Source of the DNA: Ruminococcaceae bacterium UBA7147
GTDB lineage: Bacteria; Bacillota; Clostridia; Oscillospirales; Acutalibacteraceae
DNA length: 37,768 bases
Reading direction: 5' to 3'
Assembly (NCBI GenBank): GCA_002491825.1
Contig: DKWR01000038.1
Coordinates: 48,233 to 86,000, forward strand
In this document: positions 1 to 7,368 of the stretch, piece after piece
Position numbering within the stretch: position 1 is the first letter of the stretch
How the letters are laid out: each line of letters opens with the position of its first letter
Position numbers and translations under genes: made by a program
Notes under the pieces: generated by a model
Databases searched by the model: none
Told to the model about the DNA's origin: nothing
Seen by the model: only the letters and a program-made list of their open reading frames with translations

Positions 1-1
1 T

Positions 2-286
2 GCAACAGAGCCTGAAACAACAGAACCTGCAACAGAGCCCGAGCCTCAGATTCTCTACGGTGACGTAGATCAGGATGGCAAGATCACAATTCAGGATGCT
101 ACAGAAATCCAGAAATTAGGTCTTGGCATTGGTGCAACTGAAGGTTCACTTGCAAGTGTTCTTGCTGATGTAAACGGCGACGGCAGAATTTCAATTCTTG
201 ACGTTACATACGTTCAGAAGTATCTCTGCGGCGGCTACAACAACACAGGTAAAGTTGGCACAGCTCTTCTTGAAGCCAAGGGCTGA
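2..286 (+). CDS. Dockerin-containing secreted protein, C-terminal fragment
   Basis: Only the last 94 residues are in the window; the start lies to the left. The fragment opens with a Thr/Glu/Pro linker (TEPETTEP type) and continues into a type I-like dockerin. Two calcium-binding loops are visible, DVDQDGKITIQD and DVNGDGRISILD, each followed by a helix of the IQKL / VQKYL kind. Dockerins bind cohesin modules and attach extracellular enzymes, usually glycoside hydrolases, to a scaffoldin or the cell surface. The catalytic part is not visible, so the substrate is unknown. A short Gly/Asn-rich tail follows the second loop, and a strong terminator lies just downstream. The dockerin call is firm; any enzyme class would be a guess. 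Confidence 0.9.
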   Translation, partial: ATEPETTEPATEPEPQILYGDVDQDGKITIQDATEIQKLGLGIGATEGSLASVLADVNGDGRISILDVTYVQKYLCGGYNNTGKVGTALLEAKG

Positions 287-310
287 TTAAAACCTTAAAA
301 AGCTGTATTA

Positions 311-335
311 AAGCCTCACTTCGGTGGGGCTTTTT
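311..335 (+). terminator. Intrinsic terminator of the dockerin gene
   Basis: A 9-bp stem (AAGCCTCAC / GTGGGGCTT, one T-G wobble) with a TTCG tetraloop is followed by a T-run. It lies 25 bp after the dockerin stop codon. Confidence 0.93.
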
Positions 336-451
336 GTTATGTGTTTAATACAGTGAAAAGAGGTTTTTTCTTCAAATTTCGACTTTCCTCTGTACAATAC
401 GGGGAGATTTGTGGTAAAATAAAGAGGTATAAAGAGAGGGGATGAGCTGAC

Positions 452-1045
452 TTGATTATTCACGATATTTCACGGGATACTATCAATACACCTGTATATG
501 ACGGTGATCCCGAAACAAGAGCTGAAAGAATAAAAAGCATCGAAAACGGAGACGGGTATAATCTGACTGAAATTTCAATGTCTGTTCATTCGGGAACTCA
601 TATTGACGCTCCGCTCCATTTTTACGATGAAGGAAGTTCAATTGACAATATAAGGTTGAATACCTTTTTCGGAAAATGCACCGTTATTACTGTCAGCGGT
701 ATTTTAACAGGCGAAGATATGGAACGTCTGTTGCCGTATTGCAAACGGCGTGTACTTTTTCACGGTGAAGGTAAAACCTTTATTTCACATTCAGCCGCAA
801 TTGTCCTTGCTGAAAGCAGGGTAGTGCTTGTCGGAACAGATGCTCAATCAATTGCACCTTCGTTTGATGAAGAAAGAACTCACCGTGAGCTTGCCCGTGC
901 CGGAATTGTGATTCTTGAGAATCTGAATCTTTCTGCAATTGATGACGGCGAGTACGATTTGTGTGCATTTCCTATAAAGCTTGGCGGACTTGAGGCGGCT
1001 CCGTGCAGAGCGATAATTCTTGAACAGGAGAAAGGACTTAATTGA
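452..1045 (+). CDS. Cyclase family protein (kynurenine formamidase-like hydrolase)
   Basis: This is a 197-residue protein of the cyclase / KynB-like family of metal-dependent hydrolases. The family motif HSGTHIDAPLH is at residues 46-56, with His46, His50, Asp52 and His56 as likely metal ligands. Length is normal for the family, about 200 residues. The start is a TTG preceded by the purine-rich GAGAGGGGATGAG; no in-frame ATG fits better. It is followed after 6 bp by a HAD phosphatase and then queH, so the three are probably cotranscribed. KynB opens N-formylkynurenine, but many family members have other or unknown substrates. No tryptophan-degradation genes lie nearby, so the substrate is open. 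It is probably cytoplasmic, since no signal peptide is seen. Confidence 0.85.
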   Translation: MIIHDISRDTINTPVYDGDPETRAERIKSIENGDGYNLTEISMSVHSGTHIDAPLHFYDEGSSIDNIRLNTFFGKCTVITVSGILTGEDMERLLPYCKRRVLFHGEGKTFISHSAAIVLAESRVVLVGTDAQSIAPSFDEERTHRELARAGIVILENLNLSAIDDGEYDLCAFPIKLGGLEAAPCRAIILEQEKGLN

Positions 1046-1051
1046 TTTATT

Positions 1052-1714
1052 ATGATTAAAATTGCTGTTTTTGACCTTGACGGTACTCTTGTAAATTCAC
1101 TGACCGACCTTGCGCAAAGTGTTAATAAAGGACTGAAAAAGGCTGGTCTTGAAGAAAAGCCTGTTGAAAATTTCAACCGCTATGTCGGCAACGGCAGAGA
1201 GGTTATGGTTAAGCGTGCAATGGGAAGCTTTGCAGATGATGAGGAAAAGCTGAATATTGTTCGTGAAACCTTTAACAGCGAGTACAAAATCCATTGTAAC
1301 GACAATACCTGTGCATATGACGGCTGTGCCGAAATGCTCAAAAAGCTTGATGAAAGCGGAATCAAAACCGCCGTACTTTCAAATAAACCCGATGAATTTG
1401 TCGGAAGAATCTTAAAAAAGGTTTATCCCGAACATACCTTTGCCGAGGCTTGGGGCAAAAAGCCCGAATATAAAATCAAGCCTGACGGCGAGGCACTTTT
1501 TGCTATTCTTGAAAAACACGGTATTTCAAAGGAAGAATGTATTTATATCGGCGACAGTGATGTCGATGTCTATACTGCTCAGAATGCAGGCGTAAAAATG
1601 GCAGGAGTTGAGTGGGGATTCAGGGGCAGAGAGGAGCTTTTGAGCACTGGCGCACCCTTTGTTGCCGCCACAGCAGAAGAACTTTTTGATTACATTACAG
1701 GTTGCAATGAATAA
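1052..1714 (+). CDS. HAD-superfamily phosphatase (phosphoglycolate phosphatase-like)
   Basis: This is a 220-residue haloacid dehalogenase-type hydrolase. Motif I is FDLDGTLVNS at residues 7-16, with the nucleophile and acid Asp pair. Motif II is the Ser in VLSNKPDE. A Lys lies in the KIKPDG segment, and motif IV is IYIGDSDVD. The helical cap between motifs I and II puts it in subfamily I, as in Gph and PpaX. Length is typical. It starts at an ATG 6 bp after the cyclase stop and overlaps queH by 8 bp, so translation is probably coupled. Phosphoglycolate phosphatase is the usual automatic name; the real substrate could be another small phosphate ester or pyrophosphate. Confidence 0.88.
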   Translation: MIKIAVFDLDGTLVNSLTDLAQSVNKGLKKAGLEEKPVENFNRYVGNGREVMVKRAMGSFADDEEKLNIVRETFNSEYKIHCNDNTCAYDGCAEMLKKLDESGIKTAVLSNKPDEFVGRILKKVYPEHTFAEAWGKKPEYKIKPDGEALFAILEKHGISKEECIYIGDSDVDVYTAQNAGVKMAGVEWGFRGREELLSTGAPFVAATAEELFDYITGCNE

Positions 1715-2324
1715 GATTAACTATCAAAAAATACTTGACGGAATAATTGAAGAAAACTCTAAAAACGGAGTTGTGCCAAAGCTGTTACTTCACGCTTGCT
1801 GTGCGCCTTGTTCAAGCTACTGCCTTGAATATCTTTCAAACTTCTTTGAGATTACTGTATTTTACTTTAATCCAAATATTTCTTTAAAAGAAGAATATGA
1901 GTACAGATTGAATGAAGAAAAAAGACTTATTTCTTTAATGGAATTTAAAAATCCCGTAAAAATTGTAGACGGGGAATATAACCCGAATGCTTTTTACAAA
2001 GAAGTAAAAGGACTTGAAAATGAGCCTGAAGGCGGAAAACGCTGTGAAAAGTGTTTCAGATTAAGACTTGAAGCCTCGGCAAAAGAAGCTAAAAACCTCG
2101 GATGTGATTACTTCGCAACTACGCTTACAATAAGTCCGCTGAAAAATGCAGGGTTAATTAATACAATCGGTGAACAGATAGGGCAGAAGTACGGCGTAAA
2201 GTGGTTGTTCAGCGATTTCAAGAAAAAAGAGGGCTATAAGCGCTCAATTATTCTTTCAAAGAAATATGAATTATACAGACAAAACTATTGCGGCTGTATT
2301 TTTAGCAAACGAATGTCTGAATAG
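1707..2324 (+). CDS. queH: Epoxyqueuosine reductase QueH
   Basis: This 205-residue protein matches the QueH (formerly DUF208) family, which reduces epoxyqueuosine to queuosine in tRNA, the last step of queuosine synthesis in bacteria that lack QueG. The N-terminal motif LLLHACCAPCSSYC (residues 26-39) carries a Cys pair and further Cys residues. CEKCFRLRL follows in the middle and YCGCIFSKR at the end; these cysteines bind the iron-sulfur cluster and metal. An upstream in-frame start exists at 1659, but it would overlap the HAD gene by 56 bp. The ATG at 1707 gives the usual N-terminus and an 8-bp overlap. A hairpin follows the gene. No other queuosine genes are visible. Confidence 0.92.
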   Translation: MNKINYQKILDGIIEENSKNGVVPKLLLHACCAPCSSYCLEYLSNFFEITVFYFNPNISLKEEYEYRLNEEKRLISLMEFKNPVKIVDGEYNPNAFYKEVKGLENEPEGGKRCEKCFRLRLEASAKEAKNLGCDYFATTLTISPLKNAGLINTIGEQIGQKYGVKWLFSDFKKKEGYKRSIILSKKYELYRQNYCGCIFSKRMSE

Positions 2325-2367
2325 TATAAATCAGCGATTGCTATAAAAAGAATATGAAAAAAATATG

Positions 2368-2403
2368 CCCCCGAAAGTCAGATTTTGGTCTGATTTTCGG
2401 GGG
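2368..2403. terminator. Bidirectional hairpin terminator between convergent genes
   Basis: A long inverted repeat has arms CCCCCGAAAGTCAGA and TCTGATTTTCGGGGG and loop TTTTGG. It lies between queH (plus) and the convergent DUF5131 gene (minus). An A-rich stretch on its left gives a U-tract on the minus transcript. The plus-side T-tract is weak. Confidence 0.8.
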
Positions 2404-2441
2404 TCGTATTATTATGTACATATTTTATTGATAAGTTTTAA

Positions 2442-3158
2442 TCATTCAGCCGCTGAAAAATTAATATTTGCCTTTTTTGCCTGACTGCACAAATCCTTTG
2501 TTTGTAATTTATACAGTTTGCCATCCTTTATAAAGTGCGTTCCGCACTGCCTGAATTCAAATGAAACATTTTTGCGTACGCATTACTCCCTTATATCAAG
2601 CACCCACGAATAATCAAGCGGTCTTGCCTTGTAATCCGATTCACCACCCACAACAACAAGCTCCACATTGTCAAGATACTTTTCTATGCTGATGTGCTCA
2701 AGTAACGGCTGTGCTGTTATGCACTTATGTTTAATCGGCAGTTTGCAAAATATTCCAAGCTTGCAATCAGCATTTTTCTGATTTTCAATGGTACAGCAGA
2801 CAACTACATTTTCATAACCGTCGTTCCAGTCATCGGGAATACACTGCATAAATCTTTCAATTCGTTTTGTAAGAAACAAAAAGGTGCAGTCCTGCCGCTC
2901 TTTAATCATTTTCCAGCACTCGCCACGCCACTCGTCGGCTTCTTCAATCAGAAAATCGGTAGAAAAGCAGGTGTAAACTATGCCTGCTTTCATTTTGTAA
3001 TTCCCGTTTTTCAAACGTATTGTCGGCTTATCAAAATCTTTAGTTCTGATGATTTTGTTTGTATCAACATTACGCTTTGCATCACCTTTATGAATATAGC
3101 AATGCAAGCAGCCTTCACTGCATTTTTTACAGCCTCTCCAAGGATTCCACATAGCCAT
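2442..3158 (-). pseudogene. DUF5131 (phage Gp37/Gp68-like) three-Cys protein, interrupted by an in-frame TAA
   Basis: The gene starts at an ATG (3158) after the Shine-Dalgarno-like GGAGCGG and reads 191 codons to a TAA at 2585-2583. The same frame continues without interruption for 46 more codons to a TGA at 2442. That tail contains VSFEFRQCGTHFIKDGKLY, which reads as the normal C-terminal end of this family. A single change, CAA to TAA, would explain the stop. The N-terminus has the family motif NPWRGCKKCSEGCLHCY. Cys13, Cys17 and Cys20 form a CX3CX2C pattern like that of radical SAM enzymes, a resemblance noted for this family. The biochemical role is unknown. No three-Cys-motif partner (TcmP) gene is adjacent. 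The gene follows hisF on the same strand. It could be a nonsense mutation, a sequencing error, or still yield a stable 191-residue product. Confidence 0.85.
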
Positions 3159-3242
3159 AACGTTCCGCTCCGAATTCCGTTTTTTATGCTGAATAATTAA
3201 TAACTGCACCGATATTTTTGATAAAAAGTTGTATGATTATTT

Positions 3243-3998
3243 TTACAGCCTTACCGATATTCCCTTTTCGTTAAGATAATCTTTTAACTGCGGAATCGGT
3301 ATTTCGCCGAAGTGGAACAGCGAAGCCGCAAGCACTGCGTCAGCCTTGCCCTCGGTGAATGCGTCGTAAAAATGCTCAAGCGCACCTGCGCCGCCGCTTG
3401 CAATTACAGGAATGTTCACCCTTTCGGAAACTGCTTTTGTCAGCGCAATGTCGTAGCCGTTTTTCTGTCCGTCCTCGTCCATACTCGTGAGCAGAATTTC
3501 GCCTGCGCCCAGCTCTTCACATTTTACCGCCCACTCAACTGCGTCAAGTCCTACGGGAGTTCTTCCGCCGTTTACGTAAACCTCCCAGCCGTTTTCGTTT
3601 CGCTTTGCGTCAATTGCCGCAACAACGCACTGACTGCCGAATTTATACGCCGCCTCGCTGATAAGCTCGGGACGGTGAACAGCGGCGGAATTTACGGAAA
3701 CCTTATCGGCTCCTGCACGTAAAAGTGCGTTAAAATCGTCAACGCTTCTGATTCCTCCGCCGACGGTGAACGGAATGAAAATTGAATTTGCAACCTTTTC
3801 AACCATATCAATTGTTATGTTTCGTGAATCGCTTGACGCTGTAATATCGAGGAAAACCAGCTCGTCAGCGCCTTGTTTGTCATACTGCTTTGCACATTCA
3901 ACAGGGTCGCCTGCGTCAACGAGATTAACAAAGCTCATACCTTTTACAACTCTGCCGTTTTTAACGTCAAGGCAGGGGATAATTCTTTTAGCATACAT
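3243..3998 (-). CDS. hisF: Imidazole glycerol phosphate synthase subunit HisF
   Basis: This is the 251-residue cyclase subunit of imidazole glycerol phosphate synthase. It uses ammonia from HisH to turn PRFAR into imidazole glycerol phosphate and AICAR in histidine synthesis. It is a TIM barrel. The catalytic acids Asp11 (PCLDVKNGR) and Asp130 (VAAIDAKR) are both in place, and the phosphate-binding segments TVGGGIRS and IASGGAG are clear. Length matches the family exactly. It starts 13 bp after hisH on the same strand, and the two subunits form the active complex. The other his genes are not in the window, which is unusual because hisF and hisH often sit within a full his operon. Confidence 0.97.
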   Translation of the reverse strand: MYAKRIIPCLDVKNGRVVKGMSFVNLVDAGDPVECAKQYDKQGADELVFLDITASSDSRNITIDMVEKVANSIFIPFTVGGGIRSVDDFNALLRAGADKVSVNSAAVHRPELISEAAYKFGSQCVVAAIDAKRNENGWEVYVNGGRTPVGLDAVEWAVKCEELGAGEILLTSMDEDGQKNGYDIALTKAVSERVNIPVIASGGAGALEHFYDAFTEGKADAVLAASLFHFGEIPIPQLKDYLNEKGISVRL

Positions 3999-4011
3999 AT
4001 TAAAAACCTCC

Positions 4012-4626
4012 TCAGTCGTTTACGATGTCGGCAAAATTTCTGAGAATTTTAAGTCCCGTTTCACCGCTCTTTTCGGGGTGGAACTGCGTTGCATATACAT
4101 TTCCCTTTTCAACAGCCGCATCAATAGTAACGCCGTATTCGGTTTGTGCAGAAACAATGCTTTTGTCGCTTGCATTTAAAAAGTATGAGTGTACAAAATA
4201 AACATACGGATTCTTGCCGATACCCTTAAAAAGTCCGTCGCTCTTTTTTATGTCAAGACTGTTCCAGCCAATATGCGGAATTTTAAGTCCCTCGCCCGAG
4301 GGAATCTTCGTTATACTTCCGTCAAAAATACCAAGTCCCTTTGCATCAGGGCTTTCCTCGCTTTTGGGGAAGAGGAGCTGTAAGCCAAGGCAAATTCCAA
4401 GAAACGGCTTGCCGCTTTTTGTGTATTCAATAACGGTGTCCTTGATACCGTATTCAATCATAGTATCCATTGTGTCGCCGAACGAGCCTACTCCGGGAAG
4501 AACTGCACCGTCAGCTTTCAGAATTTTATCCTTGTCCCTTGTGATAAACGCTTCACAGCCAATGTGCGCAAGAGCCTTGCTCACGCTCTGAATATTGCCT
4601 GCTCCGTAGTCTATAATTGCTATCAT
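4012..4626 (-). CDS. hisH: Imidazole glycerol phosphate synthase glutaminase subunit HisH
   Basis: This 204-residue class I glutamine amidotransferase makes ammonia from glutamine and passes it to HisF. The nucleophile is Cys79 in GICLGLQLL. The oxyanion strand PGVGSFGD is at residues 44-51, and the catalytic His-Glu pair lies in QFHPEKSG. The N-terminal IIDYGAGN is typical. Its own promoter lies just upstream at 4659-4687, so the hisHF pair can be expressed apart from tcdA. The Shine-Dalgarno is GCGGAGATGAG before the ATG. The function is secure. Confidence 0.97.
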   Translation of the reverse strand: MIAIIDYGAGNIQSVSKALAHIGCEAFITRDKDKILKADGAVLPGVGSFGDTMDTMIEYGIKDTVIEYTKSGKPFLGICLGLQLLFPKSEESPDAKGLGIFDGSITKIPSGEGLKIPHIGWNSLDIKKSDGLFKGIGKNPYVYFVHSYFLNASDKSIVSAQTEYGVTIDAAVEKGNVYATQFHPEKSGETGLKILRNFADIVND

Positions 4627-4658
4627 TTATCTCATCTCCGCTTAAAAAGTATATGCAA

Positions 4659-4687
4659 ATTTTACCATACAATAGGTCTGTTTGCAA
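4659..4687 (-). promoter_or_regulatory. Sigma-A type promoter of hisHF
   Basis: On the minus strand, TTGCAA (4687-4682) and TAAAAT (4664-4659) are 17 bp apart. ATGG just before the -10 gives an extended -10 element. The predicted start is about 25 bp before hisH. Confidence 0.7.
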
Positions 4688-4700
4688 CAAAAAGAATTGT

Positions 4701-5402
4701 TCAGTTGATTTTGCAAATATCCTTTATCACTTCTCCTGCAATAATCAGCCCCATAACAGACGGCACAAACGCAAGACTGCCGACCGTCTTTTCACCCTCA
4801 AGCTTATAAGGCGGATTTTTCGGCGTTTCCTTTGAATAAACAACCTTTTGCTTTTTTATTCCTGCTTTTTTCAGCTCGTGGCGCATAATTCGTGCAAGAG
4901 GGCATACGCTCGTTTTGAAAATATCACTGACTTCAAATTTTGTCGGGTCGGTTTTGTTGCCTGCCCCCATAGCCGCAATTATCGGGATTTTGTTTTCATC
5001 TGCAAGCTTTGCAAGCAACACCTTTGCCTTTATATCATCAACAGCGTCAACAATATAATCAAACTGCTTAAAATCAATCGTACTGACAGTTTCAGTATTT
5101 AAAAAGATATTATGCGTTTCAACCTCTGCATTCGGGTTAATGTCGAGAATCCTCTCTTTCATAACCTCGGCTTTGTGTTTGCCGACAGTAGACTGTAGCG
5201 CAATAATCTGCCTGTTTATGTTTGACTTTGCAACAGTATCGCCGTCAATTAAGGTAAGCTTTCCTACACCGCTTCGTGCAAGAGCCTCGCACACAAATCC
5301 GCCTACTCCGCCGACTCCGAAAACGGCAACTCTGCTTTGTGACAGCCTGTCTATATTTTCCTCACCGATTACCAGTGAGGTTCTTATAAATCGTTCGTCC
5401 AT
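4701..5402 (-). CDS. tcdA: tRNA threonylcarbamoyladenosine dehydratase TcdA (ThiF/E1-like)
   Basis: This 233-residue E1-like enzyme matches TcdA (CsdL/YgdL), which uses ATP to dehydrate t6A37 to the cyclic form ct6A in tRNAs that read ANN codons. The N-terminus DERFIRTSLVIGEENIDRL is typical. The nucleotide-binding GVGGVGGFVCEALARSG follows at about residues 29-45, then DGDTVAKSNINRQ. The C-terminal GSLAFVPSVMG helps separate TcdA from ThiF and MoeB. A GTG at 5420 is in frame, but AAAGGA lies 8 nt before the ATG at 5402 and the likely transcription start is near 5416, so the ATG is chosen. TcdA needs a sulfur-transfer partner (CsdA/CsdE) in E. coli; none is seen here. Confidence 0.93.
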   Translation of the reverse strand: MDERFIRTSLVIGEENIDRLSQSRVAVFGVGGVGGFVCEALARSGVGKLTLIDGDTVAKSNINRQIIALQSTVGKHKAEVMKERILDINPNAEVETHNIFLNTETVSTIDFKQFDYIVDAVDDIKAKVLLAKLADENKIPIIAAMGAGNKTDPTKFEVSDIFKTSVCPLARIMRHELKKAGIKKQKVVYSKETPKNPPYKLEGEKTVGSLAFVPSVMGLIIAGEVIKDICKIN

Positions 5403-5422
5403 AAAATCAGTCCTTTTCACAT

Positions 5423-5451
5423 ATTCTATTACAAAACATTTTTTCAGTCAA
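5423..5451 (-). promoter_or_regulatory. Sigma-A type promoter of tcdA
   Basis: On the minus strand, TTGACT (5451-5446) and TAGAAT (5428-5423) are separated by 17 bp. The predicted start falls about 14 bp before the chosen ATG. Confidence 0.75.
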
Positions 5452-5521
5452 CATAAATCAGTTTTTGGAACAGATACTATTATATGTATGCGTGAGTGAA
5501 TTTTGAAAGTGGTTGACCGAG

Positions 5522-5646
5522 TTTGATTGAGATGATATAAAAATTGCTAAAATATACCTGATAAAATTTGAAAAAATATTGATAAAACCTATTAGATTTA
5601 ATTGAATTTAAAATAATTTGAAGAAAATTGAATATTTTTGATTGAA
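5522..5646. promoter_or_regulatory. Repeated TTGA(T/A) motifs upstream of fruR: candidate operator region
   Basis: The 270-bp gap between tcdA and fruR is AT-rich and has no gene. It holds an exact 9-bp repeat, TTTGATTGA, at 5522-5530 and 5638-5646, and many related TTGAA/TTGAT words between. The second copy lies right next to the fruR promoter. DeoR-family regulators often bind direct repeats near their own promoter, so these may be FruR sites. In such AT-rich DNA, chance repeats are also possible. Confidence 0.4.
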
Positions 5647-5651
5647 AATGC

Positions 5652-5679
5652 TTGACTTTGAAGATTTATGTGTTATAAT
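5652..5679 (+). promoter_or_regulatory. Sigma-A promoter of the fructose PTS operon
   Basis: TTGACT (5652-5657) and a perfect TATAAT (5674-5679) are 16 bp apart, with TGT directly before the -10 as an extended element. It lies 22 bp before the fruR start. Confidence 0.88.
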
Positions 5680-5700
5680 CTAATCAAGAGGTGAATGAAA

Positions 5701-6450
5701 ATGCTCACGCAGGAAAGGTATCAGGCAATTTTACAAATACTTAACGAAAAAAACGCAGTAACCGTTTCAGAGCTTACACAGCTTCTCGACACGTCTGAAT
5801 CCACTATAAGACGTGACCTGAATGCACTTGACGAAATGGGAAAGCTCAACAAGGTTTTCGGAGGTGCAACCTCGGTAAAGCAGACTTCGGGAATCCTTGA
5901 AGATAACGTAAGCAACCGAGAAACCGTTATGAGCGAGGAGAAAAACATCATTGCATCCTACGCCGCAAAGCTGATTAACGACAACGACTTTGTTTTTATC
6001 GACGCAGGAACAACAACCTCAAGGCTTGTCGATTACATCACAAACGACAAAGCAACCTACGTCACAAACGGCATACCCCACGCAAGAAAGCTCTTGCAAA
6101 AGGGATTGACGGCTTATATGGTAGGTGGCAAAATCAAGCCCGTTACCGAGGCGGTAATCGGTCCCGAGGGAATCAGGAGCATTGCAAATTTCAATTTCAC
6201 GAAGGCTTTTATGGGTGCAAACGGAATTGACGTTGACGCAGGCTTTACAACTCCCGAGGTTGAGGAGGCTCTTATCAAGGAAAAGGCGATTGAAAAAAGC
6301 TATATGACCTTTATCCTTGCCGACCATACGAAATTCAACGTAGTTTGTCCCGTAACCTTTGCAAAAATTGACAAGTGCTGTATAATCACCGACAGCCTGT
6401 CGGATAAAAAGTTTGCAGAATACACGGTGATAAAGGAGGTAAGTAAATGA
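5701..6450 (+). CDS. fruR: DeoR-family transcriptional regulator of the fructose operon
   Basis: This 249-residue DeoR-type repressor has an N-terminal winged helix-turn-helix (ERYQAILQILNEKNAVTVSEL, then STIRRDLNALDEMG). A sugar-phosphate isomerase-like sensor domain follows, with FIDAGTTTSRLVDYI and KAFMGANGID. In other Firmicutes, FruR represses fructose uptake genes and is relieved by fructose 1-phosphate. Two ATGs are close together at 5695 and 5701. GAGGTG ends 7 nt before the second, so 5701 is preferred. The stop overlaps the fruK start by 4 bp (ATGA), so the genes are translationally coupled. The first-gene position in fruR-fruK-fruA strongly supports the fructose assignment. Confidence 0.92.
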   Translation: MLTQERYQAILQILNEKNAVTVSELTQLLDTSESTIRRDLNALDEMGKLNKVFGGATSVKQTSGILEDNVSNRETVMSEEKNIIASYAAKLINDNDFVFIDAGTTTSRLVDYITNDKATYVTNGIPHARKLLQKGLTAYMVGGKIKPVTEAVIGPEGIRSIANFNFTKAFMGANGIDVDAGFTTPEVEEALIKEKAIEKSYMTFILADHTKFNVVCPVTFAKIDKCCIITDSLSDKKFAEYTVIKEVSK

Positions 6451-7352
6451 TTTACACCGTAACGCTTAATCCATCAATTGATTATGTCGTAAGACTGGAA
6501 ACGCTTGTAACAGGAATTACAAACCGCACCACAAGCGAGGAGTATTACTTCGGAGGAAAGGGAATCAACGTTTCCTGCGTACTTGCCGAGCTTGACCTTG
6601 AAAGCACAGCTTTCGGTTTTGTGGCAGGTTTTACGGGAGATGCGATTGAAAAGGGAATAAGGAACGATAAGATTATTACCGACTTTATCAGGCTTGAAAA
6701 AGGAATTTCAAGAATCAACGTAAAGATAAAAGCAAATGATGAAACCGAGATTAATTGTCAGGGACCTCACATTGAAGAAAGAGAGCTTTTACGACTGCTC
6801 AACAAGGTTGACCGAATCAAGGACGGCGACACACTTGTAATTGCAGGTAATGTTCCGAACACGATGCCCGATGATGTTTACGAAAGAATACTCGAAAGAA
6901 TCAAGGGCAAAAAAGTCAGAATTGTTGTAGACGCAACAAAAAAGCTTTTGCTAAACTCACTTAAATACAAACCGTTTTTAATCAAACCCAACCGACAGGA
7001 GCTTTCGGAAATATTCGAAACCGAAATAAGCACCGAAGCCGATATTGAAAAATACGCCAAGGAGCTTCAGAAAATGGGAGCGCAGAATGTTCTTATTTCA
7101 CTCGGCGGTGACGGAGCAATGCTTATCGATGAGTTTGGCGAAAAGCATAAGCAAGGTGTTCTGAAAGAAAAGGTTGTCAACACAGTTGGCTCAGGCGACT
7201 CAATGGTAGCAGGCTTTATCGCTGGATACGAAAAAGAGCACAGCTACCCCTATGCACTTAAATTAGGCAGTGCCTGCGGAAACGCAACGGCGTTTTTAAG
7301 CGGACTTGCAACAAGAGAAAAAATAAATGAATTACTTAAAAAATTCAATTAA
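6447..7352 (+). CDS. fruK: 1-phosphofructokinase
   Basis: This 301-residue PfkB-family sugar kinase phosphorylates fructose 1-phosphate, the product of the FruA permease, to fructose 1,6-bisphosphate with ATP. The N-terminal start YTVTLNPSIDYVV and the first signature GGKGINVS are clear. The second signature TVGSGDSMVAGF carries the catalytic base Asp251. Length is typical. The ATG overlaps the fruR stop. The gene precedes fruA by 16 bp, giving a complete uptake-to-glycolysis path. A tagatose-6-phosphate kinase reading is possible for this family, but the fruA neighbour makes it unlikely. Confidence 0.95.
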   Translation: MIYTVTLNPSIDYVVRLETLVTGITNRTTSEEYYFGGKGINVSCVLAELDLESTAFGFVAGFTGDAIEKGIRNDKIITDFIRLEKGISRINVKIKANDETEINCQGPHIEERELLRLLNKVDRIKDGDTLVIAGNVPNTMPDDVYERILERIKGKKVRIVVDATKKLLLNSLKYKPFLIKPNRQELSEIFETEISTEADIEKYAKELQKMGAQNVLISLGGDGAMLIDEFGEKHKQGVLKEKVVNTVGSGDSMVAGFIAGYEKEHSYPYALKLGSACGNATAFLSGLATREKINELLKKFN

Positions 7353-7368
7353 CAAAGGAGAGAAAACT

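Noticed and set aside
2727..3200. Plus-strand 157-residue frame opposite the DUF5131 gene
   Set aside because: Opposite strand of a recognisable family, with no ribosome site, so considered a shadow even though the minus gene is broken.
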